Assembly (NCBI RefSeq): GCF_024213555.1
Contig: NZ_JANAVO010000011.1
Span: 62,001-126,000 of the forward strand
DNA length: 64,000 nt
DNA from: Allokutzneria sp. A3M-2-11 16
GTDB lineage: Bacteria > Actinomycetota > Actinomycetes > Mycobacteriales > Pseudonocardiaceae
Direction: 5' to 3'
Shown here: in pieces, positions 59,075 through 64,000 of the stretch
Layout: each line of letters begins with the position of its first letter
Numbering within the stretch: position 1 is the stretch's first letter
The notes under the pieces: generated by a model
What the model was told of the DNA's origin: nothing
The model's database searches: none
What the model saw: the letters and a program-made list of their open reading frames with translations, nothing else
Translations under genes and position numbers: made by a program

Positions 59075-59504
59075 TTCTCGACAACCCCTTCCACGACTGC
59101 TTCTGGGCTTCGCGTCCTCGGGACCGAAGACCTGCTCGCAGGGTCGAGCATCAGCGAGCGCGCCCGGTCCGGGCGGCGCGGATCGACTCTCCCCCGCTTA
59201 TAGGTCGCGGCAGGCGGCCCGAAGGTTGCCTCAGGAGGTCGACCAAGTTCTGCTGTCACCACAGTAGGTCACGCCACTGACACCTCTCCCCACCTGCCCT
59301 CCGCCTCCTTCCGGGCCGGAGTTGGCCGGTCTTCAAGTCCCCCGAACCCCCGCCCACCGCCGACGTTCGCTGTCGTTTGCGACCGCTGAGAGGGGGGTTC
59401 GGTGTACTTGAAGACGGGGGAACCCGCGGGCTGAAGATGTGCTGAAGCGGGCGTTGGTGTCACTGCTGGGCGGACTGTCGGGGGTGGCGAGCACAATCCG
59501 GGGT
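59075..59504. repeat. Intergenic region with GTCTTCAAG element, copy B
   Basis: These 430 bp lie between the divergent penicillin-binding protein and polymerase genes and hold both their promoters. At 59328-59417, GGTCTTCAAGTCCCCCGAAC faces GTTCGGTGTACTTGAAGAC, bounding a ~90-bp element. No other gene is supported. Confidence 0.6.
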
Positions 59505-61187
59505 GTGCGGGTGGCGCTGGTGATGACTGCGGATGGCGGTGGGCTGATGTGCCCGCTCACCGAGGACGGAACGGCGGCCGGTCCGGTGTCGCGCGTGCCC
59601 GACGCGGTGGCCGCCGTGCGTGAGCGGGAACACGCCGACGGCCCGCGCTGGGTGTGGGCGAGCACGACGGAGACCTACCCGAAGCTGCTGGCCGCGGGCG
59701 TGCGGGTGGACCGCTGCCACGACGTGGAGCTGACCGAGGCGTTGCTCAGCGGGCACGCGGGGCGGTGGGGCGAGCCGAGGGGGCTCGCCGCGGCGCTGGC
59801 GCGGCTGCGCGGCTGGCCGGTGCCACCGGACCCGCCCGCCAGGACCAAGGAGCTCCAGCCGACGCTCTTCGAGACCGGGGAGGCGGCGCTGCCCGGCGGG
59901 GCCGACCCGATGGACGCGCTCCTGGAGGTGCACGCCGACCAGCAACGACGGATCGCCGAGGTGGCGCTGCCGGGGCGGTTCCGGCTGCTGGTGGCCGCCG
60001 AGTCGGCGGGCGCGCTGATCGCGGTGGAGATGGGCGAGGCCGGTCTGCCGTGGCGCGCCGACGTGCACGACGCGCTGCTGGTGGAGATGCTCGGGTCGCG
60101 CTCGGCCGCGGGCGCCCCGCCGCGCAGGCTCGGTGAGCTGGCGGAGAAGATCAGCCAGGCGTTCGGCGATCACCGGATGCACGTGGACTCCCCCGCCGAC
60201 GTGCTGCGCGCCTTCGCCAAGGCGGGCTTCAAGCTCAGCTCGACCCGCTCGTGGGTGCTGCGCGACGTCGACCACCCGGCGGTGCCGTTGTTGTTGGAGT
60301 ACAAGGAGCTCTACCGCATCCACGTCGCGCACGGCTGGTCCTGGCTGGCCTCGTGGGTCCACAGTGGACGGTTCCGCGCGGAGTACGTGCCGGGCGGCGT
60401 GGTGTCCGGCCGCTGGGCGACGCGCGGCGGCGGAGCGCTGCAGATCCCCCGCAAGGTGCGCGGCGCGGTGATCGCCGACGAGGGCTGGAAACTGGTGGTG
60501 GCCGACGCCAGCCAGCTCGAACCGCGGGTGCTCGCGGCGATGGCGGCCGACCACCGGCTCGCCGCGGCGGCGGGCGACGGGGACCTGTACGCGGCGCTGG
60601 CCGCGGATGCCTTCGACGGGGACCGGGCGCGGGCGAAGCTGGGCATGCTCGGGGCGCTCTACGGCCAGACCTCGGGCGGGATCGGCCCGCTGCTGGCCAC
60701 GCTGCGGCAACGGTTCCCGGCCGCGATGGGGTACGTGGAGCACGCGGCGCAGCTCGGCGAGAGCGGTGCCCTGGTGCGCTCCTACCTGGGCCGCACCTGC
60801 CCGCCCGCCTCGGTTTCGGTGTCCCTGGAGGGCTCCGAGCCCGCGTTCGAAGCAGCGGAGAGTCCCTCGGACGACCGCAAAGCCCTGTCCGCCGCCCGCG
60901 CCCGCGGCCGGTTCACCCGCAACTTCGTGGTGCAGGCGACCGCGGCGGAGTGGGCGTTGGCGATGCTGGCCAGCCTCCGCGCCACCCTGCACGACATGGG
61001 CGAGGCGGAACTGGTGTTCTTCCAGCACGACGAGGTGATCGTGCACTGCGCGGCGGGCAACGCCGACAAGGTGGTGACCGCGGTGCACGACGCGGCGGTG
61101 ACCGCGACCCGCCTGCTCTTCGGCGACACCCCCGTGCGCTTCCCCCTCGAAGCCAAGGTCGTCGACTGCTACGCCGACGCGAAGTGA
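59505..61187 (+). CDS. Bifunctional 3'-5' exonuclease / DNA polymerase I-like protein
   Basis: About 560 residues, a known actinobacterial type that joins an exonuclease-like N-terminal domain to a family A polymerase domain. Polymerase motif A is LVVADASQLEPRVLAAMA, motif B is LGMLGALYGQTSGGIGPL and motif C is FFQHDEVIVHC. Upstream, the RWVWASTTETYPKLLAAGVR region resembles the degenerate exonuclease part. The start is uncertain: GTG 59505 or 59511 begins the conserved VRVALVMTADGGG; earlier in-frame codons add an unconserved tail. It may act in DNA repair; it is not the replicative polymerase. It is flanked on both sides by repeat elements. Confidence 0.86.
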   Translation: MRVALVMTADGGGLMCPLTEDGTAAGPVSRVPDAVAAVREREHADGPRWVWASTTETYPKLLAAGVRVDRCHDVELTEALLSGHAGRWGEPRGLAAALARLRGWPVPPDPPARTKELQPTLFETGEAALPGGADPMDALLEVHADQQRRIAEVALPGRFRLLVAAESAGALIAVEMGEAGLPWRADVHDALLVEMLGSRSAAGAPPRRLGELAEKISQAFGDHRMHVDSPADVLRAFAKAGFKLSSTRSWVLRDVDHPAVPLLLEYKELYRIHVAHGWSWLASWVHSGRFRAEYVPGGVVSGRWATRGGGALQIPRKVRGAVIADEGWKLVVADASQLEPRVLAAMAADHRLAAAAGDGDLYAALAADAFDGDRARAKLGMLGALYGQTSGGIGPLLATLRQRFPAAMGYVEHAAQLGESGALVRSYLGRTCPPASVSVSLEGSEPAFEAAESPSDDRKALSAARARGRFTRNFVVQATAAEWALAMLASLRATLHDMGEAELVFFQHDEVIVHCAAGNADKVVTAVHDAAVTATRLLFGDTPVRFPLEAKVVDCYADAK

Positions 61188-61202
61188 CCGTTGAAGTTCC
61201 GG

Positions 61203-61436
61203 CGTCTTCAAGTACACCGCACCCCACCCACCAGCGTCTTCAACCGCCCCCAACCTCGCTGAGCGCCTCGGGTTGGGGGCGGAAAAAGACTGCTGAGGCG
61301 GGGGTTCGTGGTACTTGAAGACGTCGGTACCCCTGCGCGGGCCAGTGCGCTGAGCCGCAGGTTTGCTGTGGTTAGTGGTGTGTCGCGCGGGGGGTTCGGT
61401 GTACTTGAAGACCGCTGTACTTGAAGACTGCTGTAC
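61203..61436. repeat. GTCTTCAAG intergenic element, copy C, with extra half-sites
   Basis: GGCGTCTTCAAGTACACCG at 61202 and CGTCTTCAACCGCCCCCAAC at 61234 face GTTCGTGGTACTTGAAGACG at 61304-61323. Further half-sites GTACTTGAAGAC at 61400 and 61418 run up to the LuxR gene's stop (61437). No gene lies inside. Confidence 0.62.
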
Positions 61437-64000
61437 TCAGGTGAGGAGGTGGCGTTCGTAGGCGGCGGCCACGGCCTCGGTGCGGCTGCCCGCGCGGAGC
61501 TTGGCCATGATCCGGGTGAGGTGCACGCTGACCGTCTTCTCGCTGATGTAGAGCTTCTCTCCGACCTGGCGGTTGGTGTTGCCCTTGGCGACCAGGTCCA
61601 GCACCGCGCGTTCGCGGGGCGTCAGCGGGTTGATCACCGGGCGCTCCTGCGCGACGGCCTCGCCAAGGGCCAGCCTGCCGCGCTTGGCGAACTGGCGGAG
61701 CGCGTCGCGCAGCGGGACCGCGTCGAGGCGCTCGGCCACCTCGTGCGCCAGGCACAGCTCCGTGGTCGCGGCCTCGCGGTCGCCCGACTGCAACAGGGCC
61801 TCGGCCAGCCTCCACCGGGCGACGGCCTCCTGGTAGACGTGGCCGTAGCCGAAGGCGCGCACCGTCTCGCGCCACGCCTCGGGATCGTTGCGGCCGCGCA
61901 GCCGCAGCGCCTCCGCCTCGGCCCTGGCCACCCACGCCCGCCCCTCCGGTCCGAGCTGACCGCTGCGCGGCCTGCCGAGGCGGACGGTGTCGCGGACGAA
62001 CTCCAGCATCTCCATGCCGGAGCGGACCGCGTCCTGCTCGGCCTCGGTGTTGCCGCGGTGCCGGGCCTGCTTGGCCAGCTCGGTGTAGGAGACGACGCCG
62101 AGGGTGCCCAGCCAGATGCCGCGGATGCCCCACTCGTCGTACTCGCGCTGCACCCGCACCGCGTTCTCGATCCGGGCGGCGGCCTCCGCGGGCCTGCCCC
62201 GCCACAGCTCCATCTCGGTGACGCACGGGTCGATCAGCACGAGGGTGAGCGGGTCGCGCCGCCACTGCTCGCCGAACTGGCGCAGCATCGAGCGCACCTC
62301 GGCGTAGCGACCCCGGCCCACCTTCACGTGCAGGTCCGCGGCGGCCACCTCGGCGGCGGCCAGGTCCGGGACCGCCCGGCCGGGCAGTTCGGCGGCCGCC
62401 TCCGCGCCGTCCCAGTCGCCGAGCATGTAGCGCACGACCACCTGGAGCAGGCGCACCTCCAGGCCGTAGACGCTCCAGGTGAGGCCGACCTGCTCGGCCC
62501 GCGCGGCGCCCTCGTCGATCATGACCTGCGCGCTGGCCAGGTCGCCCTGGTCGTAGAGGTTGACGCAGAGGTTGTACCAGGCGCGCAGCTCCACCGAGAG
62601 CGCCCCGGCCTGCACCGCCCGGTCCCGGGCGATCAGCTGCCGCTCGCGGGCCTTCTCCGGCCGGGCGGCGAACTCGTCGAAGATCGCCAGCGAGATCTGC
62701 GCGTCGGCCTCCGCGCCGTGCGCGCCCGACGCCTTGGCCACGCGCAGCGCCTCCTCGGCGTAGCCCATCGCCACGTCGTCGGCCACGCCGAGGTGGGTCG
62801 CGACGCGGGAGCGCACCGAGAGCACCCACGCCTTCACCGCGCTGTCCGGCTCGTCGCGGACCAGCTCCCACGCACGCTCGATCGCCGTGGCCGCGTTCTC
62901 CAGCTTCGCGTCGGCCCAGAGCAGGTACTGGGAGTACATCCGCAGCGAGTCCGCGAGCACGGTGCGGTCGCTGTCCTCCTCGGTGAGCTGGACCAGCGAG
63001 CGGGCGTACGCGACGGCGCGGTCCACCTCGCCCGCCTGGGACGCCATGTAGGCGACCTTCCTGGTCAGGGTCGGCTCGTCGGTGCCCGCCACCGTCGCCG
63101 GATCGGGCACGGCCTGCCACAGCTTCAACGCCTGCTCGTAGTAGTACAGCGCCTCGGCGTACGCGCCCGAGGCCTTGGCCTCCGACGCGGCGCGCACCGA
63201 GGCCGACAGCGCACGCGGCAGGTCGTGGCTCTCCAGGCTGTGGTGGGCCAGGGCCGCGGCGGACCCGCGCTTGTCCAGGGTGCCGGCGGCGCGCTGGGCG
63301 TAGGCGCTGTGCAGCCGCACGCGCTCGCCAGGCAGCAGGTCGCCGTAGACGGCCTCGCGCAGCAGCGCGTGCCGGAAGACGTAGCGCTCCTCGCCCTCGC
63401 TGAAGACCAGCACGTGGTGGGCGACCGCCTCGCGCAGCGCCGCCTCCAGATCGGCCTCGGCGAGGTCGCAGACCTCCTGCAGCCGGGAGTGCCGCACCCA
63501 GCGGCCCGCCACCGAGGCGGTCCTGACCACCTGCTGCGCGTGCGGGCCGAGGGCCTCCACCCTTGCCAGCAGCACGTCGGCGAGGCCGATCGGCATGTTC
63601 CGGCAGGAGTCGGTGCCCGCCCACGCCGCGACCAGCTCCTCGGCGAAGAACGCGTTGCCCTCGGACTTGGCCGCGATCTCGGCGATCTTCTCCTCGGGCA
63701 GGTCGCGCTCGGCCAGCTGGGCGACGAAGGAGCGGGCCTCCTTGGCGTCGAACGGAGCCAGGTCCAGCCGCTCCACCGCGGGCAGCCGGACCAGCTCGGC
63801 CAGCAGCGGCCGGAGCGGGTGCCTGCGGTGCAGGTCGTCGGTGCGGTAGGTGGCCACCACCAGCACGCGCTGCGAGCGCAGCCGGGACAGCAGGAAGGAG
63901 GTGAGGTAGCGGGTGGAGCTGTCGGCCCAGTGCAGGTCCTCCAGCACCACCACGACGCAGCGCTCGGTGGCCAGTTCGGTGATCAGCCCGTGCACGGCGT
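61437..64000 (-). CDS. Large LuxR-family ATPase regulator (LAL type), N-terminus outside the window
   Basis: At least 854 residues; the frame is open to the right edge, so the start is missing. The visible part begins in the STAND-type ATPase with the Walker B motif VVVVLEDLHWADSSTRYLTS and the VLVVATYRTDDLHRRHPL segment. A long TPR-like helical middle follows (ALREAVAHHVLVFSEGEERY, HHSLESHDLPRALSASVRAA). A LuxR HTH ends it (LTPRERAVLDLVAKGNTNRQ, VGEKLYISEKTVSVHLTRIM). The Walker A loop lies outside. LAL regulators are usually transcription activators, often for secondary metabolism. ATG 63995 is internal to the domain and not the true start. Confidence 0.9.
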   Translation of the reverse strand, partial: AVHGLITELATERCVVVVLEDLHWADSSTRYLTSFLLSRLRSQRVLVVATYRTDDLHRRHPLRPLLAELVRLPAVERLDLAPFDAKEARSFVAQLAERDLPEEKIAEIAAKSEGNAFFAEELVAAWAGTDSCRNMPIGLADVLLARVEALGPHAQQVVRTASVAGRWVRHSRLQEVCDLAEADLEAALREAVAHHVLVFSEGEERYVFRHALLREAVYGDLLPGERVRLHSAYAQRAAGTLDKRGSAAALAHHSLESHDLPRALSASVRAASEAKASGAYAEALYYYEQALKLWQAVPDPATVAGTDEPTLTRKVAYMASQAGEVDRAVAYARSLVQLTEEDSDRTVLADSLRMYSQYLLWADAKLENAATAIERAWELVRDEPDSAVKAWVLSVRSRVATHLGVADDVAMGYAEEALRVAKASGAHGAEADAQISLAIFDEFAARPEKARERQLIARDRAVQAGALSVELRAWYNLCVNLYDQGDLASAQVMIDEGAARAEQVGLTWSVYGLEVRLLQVVVRYMLGDWDGAEAAAELPGRAVPDLAAAEVAAADLHVKVGRGRYAEVRSMLRQFGEQWRRDPLTLVLIDPCVTEMELWRGRPAEAAARIENAVRVQREYDEWGIRGIWLGTLGVVSYTELAKQARHRGNTEAEQDAVRSGMEMLEFVRDTVRLGRPRSGQLGPEGRAWVARAEAEALRLRGRNDPEAWRETVRAFGYGHVYQEAVARWRLAEALLQSGDREAATTELCLAHEVAERLDAVPLRDALRQFAKRGRLALGEAVAQERPVINPLTPRERAVLDLVAKGNTNRQVGEKLYISEKTVSVHLTRIMAKLRAGSRTEAVAAAYERHLLT

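Noticed and set aside
1-64000. CRISPR array, tRNA or rRNA genes
   Set aside because: I saw no regularly spaced direct repeats of CRISPR type and no cloverleaf-like or rRNA-like sequence.

Overview
The window is about 64 kb of very GC-rich DNA with GTG starts, ATGA/GTGA-coupled operons, a gamma-butyrolactone (A-factor type) signalling pair and LacI, TetR and LuxR regulators. This points to a filamentous actinobacterium. I infer Pseudonocardiales/Pseudonocardiaceae, supported by an over-represented CCAC(A/T)GTGG word and short intergenic palindromes, but the sequence alone does not prove the genus.

Left edge (1-2880): a truncated fold-type III PLP decarboxylase, an XRE regulator, a palindromic intergenic repeat and an aldo/keto reductase. 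Positions 2877-28510 form one minus-strand operon of 22 tightly packed genes that encodes an extracellular-type contractile injection system (eCIS). In transcription order it holds a phage-type amidase, sheath, inner tube, a T4-baseplate-like zinc-ribbon protein, a proline-rich linker, a DUF4255 cap, an AAA+ ATPase, a small protein, a DUF4157 protein, an OmpA-like protein, an unknown protein, a CIS tube/hub adaptor, a LysM-like protein, a gp27-like hub, a gp5-like spike, a PAAR-like tip, a gp25 wedge, two large baseplate proteins, a tail protein with a predicted beta-helix, a DUF6519 protein and a DUF4157-SH3-GH19 protein. There is no capsid, portal, terminase or integrase, so it is not a prophage. 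The two muralytic enzymes sit at opposite ends of the operon.

28.6-33.1 kb holds an oligopeptide-binding lipoprotein, a secreted beta-propeller (LVIVD-like) protein, a short-chain dehydrogenase and a small hypothetical gene. 33.2-50.5 kb is a glycan-utilisation region. It contains an FGGY kinase, a GH32/43-like five-bladed propeller hydrolase and a fucose/arabinose-type isomerase, divergent from a LacI regulator. It also contains two large DUF2961 (GH172) secreted hydrolases, a YwaF-like membrane protein, a ribose-type ABC importer (binding protein, permease, ATPase) and a secreted propeller protein. A shared CRE-like operator lies upstream of both the isomerase operon and the importer operon. 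A furanosidic glycan (D-arabinan or a fructan) is the likely substrate, but that is inference.

50.7-56.5 kb is a gamma-butyrolactone signalling island: a PLP enzyme, an AfsA synthase divergent from a TetR/ArpA-type receptor, a PAS-LuxR regulator preceded by a 26-codon leader ORF, and a reductase. Two ARE-like palindromes sit in the AfsA/receptor and PAS-LuxR promoters. The right edge carries a bifunctional penicillin-binding protein, an exonuclease/DNA polymerase I-like protein and a truncated large LuxR ATPase. These are separated by intergenic repeat elements bounded by inverted GTCTTCAAGTAC words.
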